A DNA stretch of 64,000 nt, taken from JBDOQU01 sp039839375 (GTDB lineage Bacteria; Pseudomonadota; Alphaproteobacteria; DSM-16000; Inquilinaceae). The stretch spans positions 94,898 through 158,897 of the forward strand of contig NZ_JBDOQU010000009.1 in NCBI RefSeq assembly GCF_039839375.1, given 5' to 3'. The position numbers and the translations under genes were made by a program. Shown piece by piece: positions 37,204 to 45,215 of this stretch; the first letter of the stretch is position 1, and the number at the start of each line of letters is the position of its first letter. The notes beneath the pieces were generated by a model, which saw only the letters and a list, made by a program, of their open reading frames with translations, was not told where the DNA came from and searched no databases.

Positions 37204-37616
37204 GGCATTGTTTCCGTCGGGTCGCGCCAGATTTTCAGCCGGCGCAGCGCGCCAGTCAGATCGTCCTTCAGCGCGGCGTATGGCCGCGCCGGCGTCGCGC
37301 CCCGCGCGATGACCACGAAATCATGGCCGGGCGCGGCGTGGGCGGAAAGGATCTCTGCCGCGGCCGAACGCAAGCGACGCCGCGCCCGGTTCCGGATCAC
37401 GGCGTTTCCGACCTTGCGGCTGGCGGTGAAACCGACACGCACGGCGGGTTCGTCCTCTCGCGGTTGCTGCTGCCCGTCATGCCTGCGGACCTGAAGGATC
37501 AGCCCCGGCATGACGGCCTTGCGGCGCGTGCCGGCGACGGCCAGGAACTCCGCCCTGCGGGTCAGCCGTCCGATCGACGGCGCGCCGGCGAGCGTCTTCG
37601 GGCCGCGCCGCGGCAT
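37200..37616 (-). CDS. rnpA: Ribonuclease P protein component
   Basis: A 138-residue basic protein. GRLTRRAEFLAVAGTRRKAV matches the family start and VGNAVIRNRARRRLRSAA is the RNR motif that binds the RNase P RNA. It matures the 5' end of tRNAs. Slightly long N-terminus. Sits 17 bp after rpmH. Confidence 0.96.
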   Translation of the reverse strand: MPRRGPKTLAGAPSIGRLTRRAEFLAVAGTRRKAVMPGLILQVRRHDGQQQPREDEPAVRVGFTASRKVGNAVIRNRARRRLRSAAAEILSAHAAPGHDFVVIARGATPARPYAALKDDLTGALRRLKIWRDPTETMP

Positions 37617-37633
37617 CGCGCGGGCGCGGCCTG

Positions 37634-37768
37634 TCAGGCCGACAGGCGCTTGCGGCCCTTGGAGCGGCGGTTGGCGATGATACGGCGGCCGCCGACGGTC
37701 GCCATGCGAGAGCGGAAGCCGTGCCGCCGGGCGCGGACGAGCTTGCTGGGTTGATAGGTGCGTTTCAC
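37634..37768 (-). CDS. rpmH: 50S ribosomal protein L34
   Basis: A 44-residue protein, short and easily missed. VKRTYQPSKLVRARRHGFRS and RSKGRKRLSA are the full L34 signature. Translation starts at GTG 37768-37766; the frame open upstream is noise. A TTGACT-N17-TATAAG promoter lies about 50 bases upstream. Confidence 0.97.
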   Translation of the reverse strand: MKRTYQPSKLVRARRHGFRSRMATVGGRRIIANRRSKGRKRLSA

Positions 37769-37819
37769 GGAACGCTTCTCCCTTGAAAACCGGTCTTGGC
37801 AGGAAAAAATCGAGCGCGG

Positions 37820-37848
37820 CTTATAGGCGCTCGACCGGCTCAAGTCAA
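37820..37848 (-). promoter_or_regulatory. rpmH promoter
   Basis: Minus-strand TTGACT (37848-37843) and TATAAG (37825-37820) are 17 bases apart, a good sigma-70 promoter, about 50 bases before the rpmH GTG. It would drive rpmH, rnpA, yidD and possibly the genes after. Confidence 0.75.
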
Positions 37849-38009
37849 TCTCGACCGATCGAGTTGGATCGCCCGGCCGAACCTCGTCGCTTGCCGCGCC
37901 GCCGACTTTGTGGCAAGGCCGCGTTTCGCGGTTGGCGCGCGGGTTTCGACTGTACGATAAATGCGCCGACCACTGGTCGTTTCGGATCGCCCTCACCATC
38001 CTAAGAGCC

Positions 38010-39365
38010 ATGGCCGACGGATCGGAAGAAAATACATTCTCGGGCCGGCTCAGCCGCTATGCCCGGGTCTCGACCTCGATGGGCGGGCTCGCCGCCCGTC
38101 TGGCGGGCGAGCGTTATCTGGGGATGAAGCTGGAGCGCGGGAAGCACGCCAACGACCTCAAGGAGGCGCTGGGCGGCCTTCGCGGGCCATTGGTCAAGGT
38201 CGCCCAGATGCTGGCGACCATTCCGGAGGCATTGCCGAAGGAATATGTCAGCGAGCTTCAGCAGCTCCAGGCGAACGCGCCGCCCATGGGCTGGCCCTTC
38301 GTCAAGCGGCGCATGACGTCGGAATTGGGTCCCAACTGGTCTTCGAAGTTCAAGAGCTTCGAGAAGGAGGCCGCGGCCGCCGCCTCGCTGGGCCAGGTTC
38401 ACAAGGCCTACCATCATGACGGCCGCCTGCTGGCCTGCAAGCTTCAGTATCCCGACATGCAGTCGGCCGTGGAGGCCGATCTGCGCCAGTTGAAGCTGCT
38501 GATCGGCATCTACGAACGCTACGATAAGGCCGTCTCGACCAAGCAGATCCAGGTCGAACTGGCGGCCCGCCTGCATGAGGAGTTGGACTACCGGCTGGAG
38601 GCGAAGCACTGCGCCCTTTACGCCGATATCCTGAAGGACGAGGCGACGGTCCATGTGCCGGAGGTGGTGCCCGAACTGTCCACCGGCCGCCTGCTGACCT
38701 CGACCTGGCTGGAAGGCCAGCCGATCCTGAAATTCGTCGCCGACCATCCCGACGCCCGCGACGCTCTGGCGCTGAACATGTTCCGCGCCTGGTACGTGCC
38801 GCTTTATTATTACGGCGTGATCCATGGCGACCCGCATCTGGGCAACTATTCGGTCCGCCCGGACAAGTCGATCAACCTTCTGGATTTCGGCTGCGTCCGC
38901 GTCTTCCCGCCGCGCTTCGTCGCCGGGGTGATCGACCTCTACCACGCGCTGCTGGAGGATGATGAGGAGCGCGCGGTCCAGGCCTTCCGCAATTGGGGCT
39001 TCACCAACATCACGCGGGAGGTGGTGGACGTCCTGACCATCTGGGCGCGCTTCCTCTACGCGCCCGTGATGGACGACCGCGTCCGCACGATGGGGGAGAC
39101 GAATAACGGCGTCTACGGCCGGGAGACGGCGGAGAAGGTCCATGCCGAACTCCGCCGCGTCGGCGGCGTGGAGGTGCCCCGCGAATTCGTCTTCATGGAC
39201 CGCGCGGCGCTCGGCCTCGGCTCCGTCTTCATCCATTTGAAGGCGGAGATCAACTGGTACCGCCTGTTCAACGAACTGATCGAAGGCTTCAGCGAGAAGA
39301 AGCTGACCGCCCGGCAATCCAAAATGCTCGCCAAACACGACGTCCCCGCCGCCGAAGCGGCGTGA
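38010..39365 (+). CDS. ABC1/UbiB-family atypical kinase
   Basis: A 451-residue protein of the ABC1/ADCK family. RGPLVKVAQMLATIPEALPK is the KxGQ region, AAAASLGQVHKAYHHDGRLL the Ala-rich P-loop substitute with the lysine in LACKLQYPDM, and VIHGDPHLGNY and LLDFGCVRVF hold the catalytic Asp residues. The KxGQ element reads K-V-A-Q rather than K-x-G-Q. Members support quinone synthesis or have ATPase activity. ATG at 38010 is preferred. It is divergent from rpmH. Confidence 0.88.
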   Translation: MADGSEENTFSGRLSRYARVSTSMGGLAARLAGERYLGMKLERGKHANDLKEALGGLRGPLVKVAQMLATIPEALPKEYVSELQQLQANAPPMGWPFVKRRMTSELGPNWSSKFKSFEKEAAAAASLGQVHKAYHHDGRLLACKLQYPDMQSAVEADLRQLKLLIGIYERYDKAVSTKQIQVELAARLHEELDYRLEAKHCALYADILKDEATVHVPEVVPELSTGRLLTSTWLEGQPILKFVADHPDARDALALNMFRAWYVPLYYYGVIHGDPHLGNYSVRPDKSINLLDFGCVRVFPPRFVAGVIDLYHALLEDDEERAVQAFRNWGFTNITREVVDVLTIWARFLYAPVMDDRVRTMGETNNGVYGRETAEKVHAELRRVGGVEVPREFVFMDRAALGLGSVFIHLKAEINWYRLFNELIEGFSEKKLTARQSKMLAKHDVPAAEAA

Positions 39366-39424
39366 GGATTCCTGTTCGTTCGCGCGATTGATAACGTCAC
39401 CGGCGATATGATATAAAGTTGGTA

Positions 39425-39847
39425 ATGATTTGCCGACTCGCCCTCGATACAGATGTCATTGTGGCAGGCATGAGAAGCCCATCAGGTGCGTCGGCGGAAC
39501 TGCTTCGGCGAATCCGGTCCGGACGCGCCATCATGCTGGCGTCGGTGCCACTTTTCGTAGAGTACGAAGCCGTGACGACGCGGCATGAGCATGTCTCCGG
39601 GTCCGGCGCAACACGGGATGAGGTGGAGAATTTTCTGAACATCGTTGCGGCCCTCGTCGAACCGGTGGAGACGCATTTTCTGTGGCGACCACAACTCCGC
39701 GACGCCGATGACGAAATGATTCTGGAAGCGGCTGTCAACGGACGGGCTGATGGGATTGTTACCTTCAATGCTCGCGATTATGGCGCAACGTCTGATGAAT
39801 TTGGGATCGAGACCTTGCCGCCTGCCATGATTCTAAGGAGGGTTTGA
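39425..39847 (+). CDS. PIN-domain toxin, COG1569-like
   Basis: A 140-residue predicted RNase toxin. LALDTDVIVAGMRSPSGASA gives the first Asp pair, VPLFVEYEAVTTR the middle acidic residue and DADDEMILEAAVNGRADGIV the C-terminal Asp cluster of the PIN fold, followed by TFNARDY. ATG at 39425 is used; an in-frame TTG lies six bases earlier. It overlaps the next small gene by one base (TGATG). It lies between the kinase and pntAA. Confidence 0.85.
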   Translation: MICRLALDTDVIVAGMRSPSGASAELLRRIRSGRAIMLASVPLFVEYEAVTTRHEHVSGSGATRDEVENFLNIVAALVEPVETHFLWRPQLRDADDEMILEAAVNGRADGIVTFNARDYGATSDEFGIETLPPAMILRRV

Positions 39848-40095
39848 TGGGCGCCAGCAGTAACTACCCACTGCGACTGCCACAATCGCTTAAGACGGCC
39901 GCGGAGAAGACGGCTCAGGCTGATGGAACCAGCCTCAATCAGTTCATCGTGACGGCGGTCGCTGAGAAACTCTCGGCTATGCGTACGTCGGACTATCTGG
40001 CCGAGCGCATCGCACGAGCCGATTTCGCGGCGTTCGATCGGTTCATGGCTCGTCCGAACGGAGCGCCGCCCCGACCGGATGATGTGATCGATTGA
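39847..40095 (+). CDS. HicB/CopG-like ribbon-helix-helix antitoxin
   Basis: An 82-residue protein. NYPLRLPQSLKTAAEKTAQA then DGTSLNQFIVTAVAEKL is the ribbon-helix-helix pattern of HicB-type/Arc-like DNA-binding antitoxins, followed by a flexible Pro-rich tail likely to wrap the toxin. Start overlaps the PIN toxin stop. The order toxin-first, antitoxin-second is the reverse of the vapBC-like order. Together they form a type II toxin-antitoxin module. Confidence 0.82.
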   Translation: MGASSNYPLRLPQSLKTAAEKTAQADGTSLNQFIVTAVAEKLSAMRTSDYLAERIARADFAAFDRFMARPNGAPPRPDDVID

Positions 40096-40211
40096 TCTAA
40101 GTAACCGGCGGCGTCCGACCTTCCGCCCTTGCCCAGCGCCCGGCCTTTGCGGCATGTTTCGTGCGCCGAATGGGCAAGCGCCGAAAAAATCGTCGAGGAA
40201 CGGTCGTCCGC

Positions 40212-41387
40212 ATGAAACTTGCCGTCGCCAGGGAACGCCGCCCCAACGAAGCCAGGGTCGCCGCGTCGCCCGATACCGTGAAGAAGCTGGTCGCGCTGGG
40301 CTTCGACGTCGCCGTCGAATCGGGCGCCGGGCTATCGGCTGCGATTACTGACGACGCCTTCAAGGCCGCCGGCGCGACGATCGCCAAGGACGCCAAGGCC
40401 GCGCTGTCCGATGCCGACGTGGTGCTGAAGGTCCAGCGCCCGCTGGCGGCGGGCGAAGGCAAGATCGATGAAGTCGCGCTCATGAAGAAGGGCGCGATGC
40501 TGATCGCCATGCTCGCCCCGTACGATTCCCGGGACAGCCTCGACGCCTACGCCGCCGCCGGGATAGACGCCTTCGCGATGGAACTTATGCCCCGGATCAC
40601 GCGGGCCCAGTCGATGGACGTGCTGTCCAGCCAGTCGAACCTGGCCGGCTATCGCGCCGTGCTGGACGCCGCGGCGGAATTCGGCCGCGCCTTCCCAATG
40701 ATGATGACCGCCGCCGGCACCGTGCCGCCGGCCAGGGCGCTAATCATGGGCGTCGGCGTCGCGGGCCTCCAGGCGATCGCCACGGCTCGCCGGCTGGGCG
40801 CAGTGGTCAGCGCCACCGATGTTCGGCCCGCCACCAAGGAGCAGGTGGAGAGCCTGGGCGGGACCTTCGTCGCGGTCGAGGATGAGGAGTTCCGTCAGGC
40901 GGAGACTGCGGGCGGCTACGCCAAGGAGATGTCCGAGGATTATCGGAAGAAGCAGGCGGAACTGATCGCGGAGACGATCAGGAAGCAGGACATCGTCATC
41001 ACCACGGCCCTCATTCCCGGCCGCCCGGCGCCCGTGCTGGTGACGGAGGAGATGGTCGCGACGATGAAGCCGGGATCGGTGATCGTCGACCTTGCCGTCG
41101 AACGAGGCGGCAACTGCCCGCTTTCGAAGCCGGGGGAGGTCGTGACCACGGCCAACGGCGTCAAGATCGTCGGCCATCTGAACGTGCCGTCCCGCGTTGC
41201 GGTCGACGCCTCCGCGCTCTATGCCAAGAACCTGCTGAACTTCCTCACCCCTCTGGTCGATTCCGAAGCCAAGGCTCTCAAGATCGACTGGGAGGATGAG
41301 ATCATCAAGGGCACGGCGCTGACGCGCGACGGCCGGATCGTTCACCCCTCCTTCGCGCCCGCTGCCGCCGAAGCGGCCGCCGGCTGA
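40212..41387 (+). CDS. pntAA: Proton-translocating NAD(P)+ transhydrogenase subunit alpha, part 1
   Basis: A 391-residue soluble NAD(H)-binding subunit (domain I). MKLAVARERRPNEARVAASP is the alanine dehydrogenase/PNT N-terminal start, AAGTVPPARALIMGVGVAGL the Rossmann loop, and the RQDEA-like loop region includes EEFRQAETAGGYAKEM. It joins pntAB and pntB to drive NADP+ reduction by NADH with the proton gradient. Splitting of alpha in two genes is the alphaproteobacterial form. ATG at 40212 is the family start. Confidence 0.97.
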   Translation: MKLAVARERRPNEARVAASPDTVKKLVALGFDVAVESGAGLSAAITDDAFKAAGATIAKDAKAALSDADVVLKVQRPLAAGEGKIDEVALMKKGAMLIAMLAPYDSRDSLDAYAAAGIDAFAMELMPRITRAQSMDVLSSQSNLAGYRAVLDAAAEFGRAFPMMMTAAGTVPPARALIMGVGVAGLQAIATARRLGAVVSATDVRPATKEQVESLGGTFVAVEDEEFRQAETAGGYAKEMSEDYRKKQAELIAETIRKQDIVITTALIPGRPAPVLVTEEMVATMKPGSVIVDLAVERGGNCPLSKPGEVVTTANGVKIVGHLNVPSRVAVDASALYAKNLLNFLTPLVDSEAKALKIDWEDEIIKGTALTRDGRIVHPSFAPAAAEAAAG

Positions 41388-41415
41388 AGACCAACCCCAC
41401 GAAAAGAGGGCTTTC

Positions 41416-41826
41416 ATGGAACCGGAGACGCTTGCCCAATCGGCCGCCGAGGTCGCGACCGAAGCGCAGGTCCTTGCCGACCGCGTCGCCGACCTTGCCG
41501 TCCAGGCGACCAGGGTAACGAGTGAGGCCGCTTCCGCCGGCCATGATTTCCTGGTCGTCGGCCTGACGGTCTTCGTGCTGGCCTGCTTCGTTGGCTACTA
41601 TGTGGTCTGGCGGGTGACGCCGGCGCTCCATTCGCCGCTGATGAGCGTCACCAACGCTGTCTCCTCGGTCATCATCGTCGGCGCGCTGATCGCAGCCGGA
41701 CCGGCGCAGTTCGGCTTCGGTCAGGCGATGGGCTTCCTCGCGGTGATCCTGGCCAGCGTCAACATCTTCGGCGGGTTCATCGTCACCCATCGCATGCTCA
41801 GCATGTACAAGAAGAAAAAGAAGTAA
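41416..41826 (+). CDS. pntAB: Proton-translocating NAD(P)+ transhydrogenase subunit alpha, part 2
   Basis: A 136-residue membrane subunit. After an Ala/Glu-rich N-terminus come three helices: FLVVGLTVFVLACFVGYYVV, MSVTNAVSSVIIVGALIAAG, and FLAVILASVNIFGGFIVTHR, all characteristic of PntAB. The tail KKKKK is cytoplasmic. It starts 28 bp after pntAA and ends 7 bp before pntB. Confidence 0.96.
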   Translation: MEPETLAQSAAEVATEAQVLADRVADLAVQATRVTSEAASAGHDFLVVGLTVFVLACFVGYYVVWRVTPALHSPLMSVTNAVSSVIIVGALIAAGPAQFGFGQAMGFLAVILASVNIFGGFIVTHRMLSMYKKKKK

Positions 41827-41833
41827 GGGGCGG

Positions 41834-43231
41834 ATGAACGACATGGCCACATACTCCGCTCTCGCCTATCTCGTCTCCGCCATCTGCTTCATCATGGCGC
41901 TGCGCGGCCTCTCCAGCCCGGAGACCAGCCGGTCGGGCAACGTCTTCGGCATCGTCGGCATGGCCATCGCCATCCTGACGACGCTGATGCTGCCGACGGT
42001 GGTCAATTTCTGGCTGATCGCGCCGGCCATCCTGATCGGCGGCGCCATCGGCACGGTGACGGCGCTGCGCATCAAGATGACGGCGCTGCCACAGCTCGTC
42101 GCCGCCTTCCACAGCCTGGTCGGCCTCGCCGCCGTGTTCGTGGCCGCCGGCAGCTTCACCAATCCCGAGGCCTACGGCATCGGCAGCCCCGGCGCGATCG
42201 CGGTCGGCAGCCTGATCGAAATGGCGATCGGCACCGCCATCGGCGCGGTCACCTTCACCGGCTCCGTCGTCGCCTTCGCGAAGCTCCAAGGCCTCGTCTC
42301 CGGCAAGCCGCTGGTCTTCCCCGGCCAGCACATCCTCAACCTGGCGCTCGGAATCCTGACGGTCGCGCTGGTCGTCTGGTTGTGCGCCGGCCAGAGCCCC
42401 GTGGCCTTCTGGTTGATCGTGCTGGTCGCGCTGGCGCTGGGCTTCCTCCTGATCCTGCCGATCGGCGGCGCGGACATGCCGGTCGTCGTCTCGATGCTGA
42501 ATTCCTATTCCGGCTGGGCGGCGGCGGGCATCGGCTTCACGCTCCAGAACAACCTGCTCATCATCACCGGCGCGCTGGTCGGCGCGTCGGGCGCCATCCT
42601 CAGCTACATCATGTGCAAGGGGATGAACCGGTCGATCTTCAACGTCATCCTCGGCGGTTTCGGCGGGGAGACGGCCTCGGCCGCCGTTGCCGGGGGCGAA
42701 GACAGGGCGGTCAAGCGCGGCTCGGCCGACGACGCGTCCTTCATCATGAAGAATGCCCGCTCGGTCATCATCGTGCCCGGCTACGGCATGGCCGTTGCCC
42801 AGGCCCAGCATGCGCTGCGTGAGATGGCGGACATGCTGAAGAAGGAAGGGGTGGACGTGAAATACGCCATCCATCCCGTCGCCGGCCGGATGCCCGGGCA
42901 CATGAACGTGCTGCTGGCCGAAGCCAACGTGCCCTATGACGAGGTGTTCGAACTGGAGGACATCAACCGCGACTTCGCCCAGGCCGACGTCGCCTTCGTC
43001 ATCGGCGCCAACGACGTGACCAACCCCGCCGCCAAGACCGACGCCTCCTCCCCGATCTACGGCATGCCGATCCTGGATGTGGAGAAGGCCAAGACCGTCC
43101 TCTTCGTCAAACGCTCGCTCGGCTCCGGCTATGCCGGCGTGGAGAACGAACTGTTTTTCCGCGACAACACCATGATGCTGCTCGGCGACGCCAAGAAGGT
43201 CTGCGAGGAAATCGTCAAGGCGATGGATTGA
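41834..43231 (+). CDS. pntB: Proton-translocating NAD(P)+ transhydrogenase subunit beta
   Basis: A 465-residue subunit with eight or nine membrane helices (residues about 10-270) and a C-terminal NADP(H)-binding domain III: VIIVPGYGMAVAQAQHALRE and VKYAIHPVAGRMPGHMNVLL are diagnostic, as is VIGANDVTNPAAKTDASSPI. Complete, normal length. Confidence 0.98.
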   Translation: MNDMATYSALAYLVSAICFIMALRGLSSPETSRSGNVFGIVGMAIAILTTLMLPTVVNFWLIAPAILIGGAIGTVTALRIKMTALPQLVAAFHSLVGLAAVFVAAGSFTNPEAYGIGSPGAIAVGSLIEMAIGTAIGAVTFTGSVVAFAKLQGLVSGKPLVFPGQHILNLALGILTVALVVWLCAGQSPVAFWLIVLVALALGFLLILPIGGADMPVVVSMLNSYSGWAAAGIGFTLQNNLLIITGALVGASGAILSYIMCKGMNRSIFNVILGGFGGETASAAVAGGEDRAVKRGSADDASFIMKNARSVIIVPGYGMAVAQAQHALREMADMLKKEGVDVKYAIHPVAGRMPGHMNVLLAEANVPYDEVFELEDINRDFAQADVAFVIGANDVTNPAAKTDASSPIYGMPILDVEKAKTVLFVKRSLGSGYAGVENELFFRDNTMMLLGDAKKVCEEIVKAMD

Positions 43232-43275
43232 GGAACTAACCCTGTCGGAATTGATTTAAGTGCGGCATTGCCGTA

Positions 43276-43560
43276 GTGTCGCCTGTGATCGCATTCGGTT
43301 CGAAGAAGGACGCCCTGAACCATGAGAAGCACGGCATCGGCCTTGCGGATGCCGAGGAGCTTTTCTCGGAACGCCATGTCGAACGGATAGATGATCGTTT
43401 CGATTATGGTGAGGAACGCCGGATAGCGATGGGTCCGATCAACGGCCGTATCCATGTCTGCGTCTATACATGGCGTGACGGCGTTCGATGGATTATCTCG
43501 TTGCGGAAGGCTAACAGGAGAGAAGTCGATGTCTTCCAAACCACGTCACAGACTCGTTGA
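43276..43560 (+). CDS. brnT: BrnT-family toxin
   Basis: A 94-residue protein, GTG start. FGSKKDALNHEKHGIGLADAE is the BrnT start pattern (usually a WDxxKxxxNxxKHG), and HVCVYTWRDGVRWIISLRKA then NRREVDVF are the conserved RNase-like core and the family end. It overlaps the next gene by 32 bases in another frame. BrnT is usually paired with a BrnA ribbon-helix-helix antitoxin; here the partner is HTH-like. A type II ribonuclease toxin by family. Confidence 0.87.
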   Translation: MSPVIAFGSKKDALNHEKHGIGLADAEELFSERHVERIDDRFDYGEERRIAMGPINGRIHVCVYTWRDGVRWIISLRKANRREVDVFQTTSQTR

Positions 43561-43885
43561 CTGGACGGCACAGGACGCATTGACGGATCGGGATATCGCC
43601 AGGCAGATCGCTGACAATCCGGATGCCGCACCCGATATGTCGGACTGGTCGCCGGATGGATGGCAAATCGTGCATCCACCGGAAATCATCGATGTGAGGG
43701 CGATTCGGCTCCGTCTGGACATGACCCAAAAGGAATTCGCTGAGCGTTTCGGTTTCACGATTGCCGCCATTCGCGATTGGGAGCAGGGCCGACGCTGCCC
43801 GGAAGGCCCCGCTCGAAGTCTTTTGCTGGTGATCGAGAAACATCCGCGAATGGTCGCGGACGTGCTGGCGGGCAAGGCGGCGTGA
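43529..43885 (+). CDS. Helix-turn-helix antitoxin with BrnA-like N-terminus
   Basis: A 118-residue protein. The first part, LTDRDIARQIADNPDAAPDM, is like BrnA's N-terminus; the second, LRLDMTQKEFAERFGFTIAA followed by IRDWEQGRR, is an XRE/HigA-type helix-turn-helix. ATG at 43529 follows CAGGAGAG. It would neutralise BrnT and repress the pair. The BrnA-like segment plus XRE domain is a variant arrangement that needs a proper profile check. Confidence 0.8.
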   Translation: MSSKPRHRLVDWTAQDALTDRDIARQIADNPDAAPDMSDWSPDGWQIVHPPEIIDVRAIRLRLDMTQKEFAERFGFTIAAIRDWEQGRRCPEGPARSLLLVIEKHPRMVADVLAGKAA

Positions 43886-44006
43886 CGATTTGACGATGTT
43901 GCGTCGAACAGCTCAGCATTTCGCAGACCGAGAAATTTCCCCACCCCATTGTCGGCACCCCGCTCCGCCGTTCGTCCTATGGCCGAACCAACCGAAGGAG
44001 TCACCC

Positions 44007-44438
44007 ATGCCCAAGATGATTTTCGTGAACCTGCCCGTCGCGAATTTGGAGCGATCGACCGCTTTCTATCAGGCGGTGGGTGCTGAGAAGAACGAACAGT
44101 TCTGTGACGGCACGGCGTCCTGCATGGTCTTCTCGGAGACCATCCACGCGATGCTGCTGACCCATGAGAAGTTTCGCCAGTTCACGCCCAAGAAGATCGC
44201 CGATGCGCGGGAGACCAGCGAGGTGCTGATCTGCCTCTCCGCTGACAGCCGGGAAGGCGTGGACGACATGGTCGGCCGGGCCGGGGCCGCCGGCGGGACA
44301 GTCGATCCGTGCCCGAAGCAGGATTACGGCTTCATGTACGGTCGCAGCTTCGAGGACCCCGACGGCCATATCTGGGAAGTGATGTGGATGGACATGGAGG
44401 CCGCGACGCCGGAAAATCTTGAGACCGCCGGGACCTGA
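44007..44438 (+). CDS. VOC-family (glyoxalase/bleomycin-resistance-like) protein
   Basis: A 143-residue VOC protein. MIFVNLPVANLERSTAFYQA opens the beta-alpha-beta repeat, and GRSFEDPDGHIWEVMWMDME is the C-terminal metal-binding segment (Glu in WEVMW). Length fits the lactoylglutathione-lyase-like group. The substrate is unknown. ATG at 44007 follows CGAAGGAG. Confidence 0.9.
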   Translation: MPKMIFVNLPVANLERSTAFYQAVGAEKNEQFCDGTASCMVFSETIHAMLLTHEKFRQFTPKKIADARETSEVLICLSADSREGVDDMVGRAGAAGGTVDPCPKQDYGFMYGRSFEDPDGHIWEVMWMDMEAATPENLETAGT

Positions 44439-44484
44439 GCTTTCGGCTCCGGCTTACCGAATAGCGTAGGGGAGGGCGTTCGCC

Positions 44485-45096
44485 TTGAGTATCGAGTTCC
44501 TGCTGACCTCGCTCATTGTCGTGGCGGCGCCCGGCACGGGCGTCCTCTATACGCTGGCGGCCGGCCTGTCGCGCGGCGCGCGGGCCAGCGTCGTGGCCGC
44601 CTTCGGCTGCACGCTCGGCATCGTGCCGCACATGGCGGCGGCAATCACCGGCTTGGCCGCCATCCTCCACACCAGCGCGCTGGCCTTCCAGGCGCTGAAG
44701 ATTCTCGGCGTCCTCTACCTGCTCTACATGGCGTGGAACACGCTGAGGGAGCAGGGGACGCTGAAGGTTGAGGCTGACACGGCCCCGCGCTCGGCCTGGC
44801 GGATGATCGTCTCCGGCGTCCTAGTCAACATCCTCAACCCCAAGCTCTCGATCTTCTTCTTCGCGTTCCTGCCGCAATTCGTCAGCGCCGGAGAACCCGA
44901 CGCCTTCATGCGAATGGCGGAGCTGAGCGGTGTGTTCATGGCGCTCACCTTCATCGTCTTCGTTGGCTACGGGGTCTGCGCCGCGTCAGTCCGGGCGCAT
45001 ATCATCTCCCGCCCCCGCGTGCTGTCCTGGATGCGCCGCACCTTCGCCGCCGCCTTCGTAGCGCTCGGCGCGAAGCTGGCGCTGGCGGAGCGATAG
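44485..45096 (+). CDS. LysE-family amino-acid exporter
   Basis: A 203-residue, six-helix exporter. FLLTSLIVVAAPGTGVLYTL is the LysE/RhtB start with the P-G kink, and LVNILNPKLSIFFFAFLPQF the conserved middle signature. It probably exports an amino acid or homoserine lactone. Translation starts with TTG at 44485 after GGGGAGGG. Confidence 0.9.
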   Translation: MSIEFLLTSLIVVAAPGTGVLYTLAAGLSRGARASVVAAFGCTLGIVPHMAAAITGLAAILHTSALAFQALKILGVLYLLYMAWNTLREQGTLKVEADTAPRSAWRMIVSGVLVNILNPKLSIFFFAFLPQFVSAGEPDAFMRMAELSGVFMALTFIVFVGYGVCAASVRAHIISRPRVLSWMRRTFAAAFVALGAKLALAER

Positions 45097-45137
45097 GGAT
45101 CGGGCTGGCGGGCGAGACCTCTCCCACCTCCTCACCT

Positions 45138-45181
45138 TGAGCCTGTCGAAAGGTGTGGGCACACATGGTTCGACAGGCTCA
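45138..45181. repeat. Inverted repeat between convergent genes
   Basis: TGAGCCTGTCGAA (45138-45150) and TTCGACAGGCTCA (45169-45181) are perfect 13-base arms around an 18-base loop. Elements with this arm sequence are frequent between genes in alphaproteobacteria and sphingomonads. It can serve as a terminator for both convergent genes. Confidence 0.85.
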
Positions 45182-45215
45182 CCAGGAGGGAACGGGGTGA
45201 GCGCCACGGCCGTCG

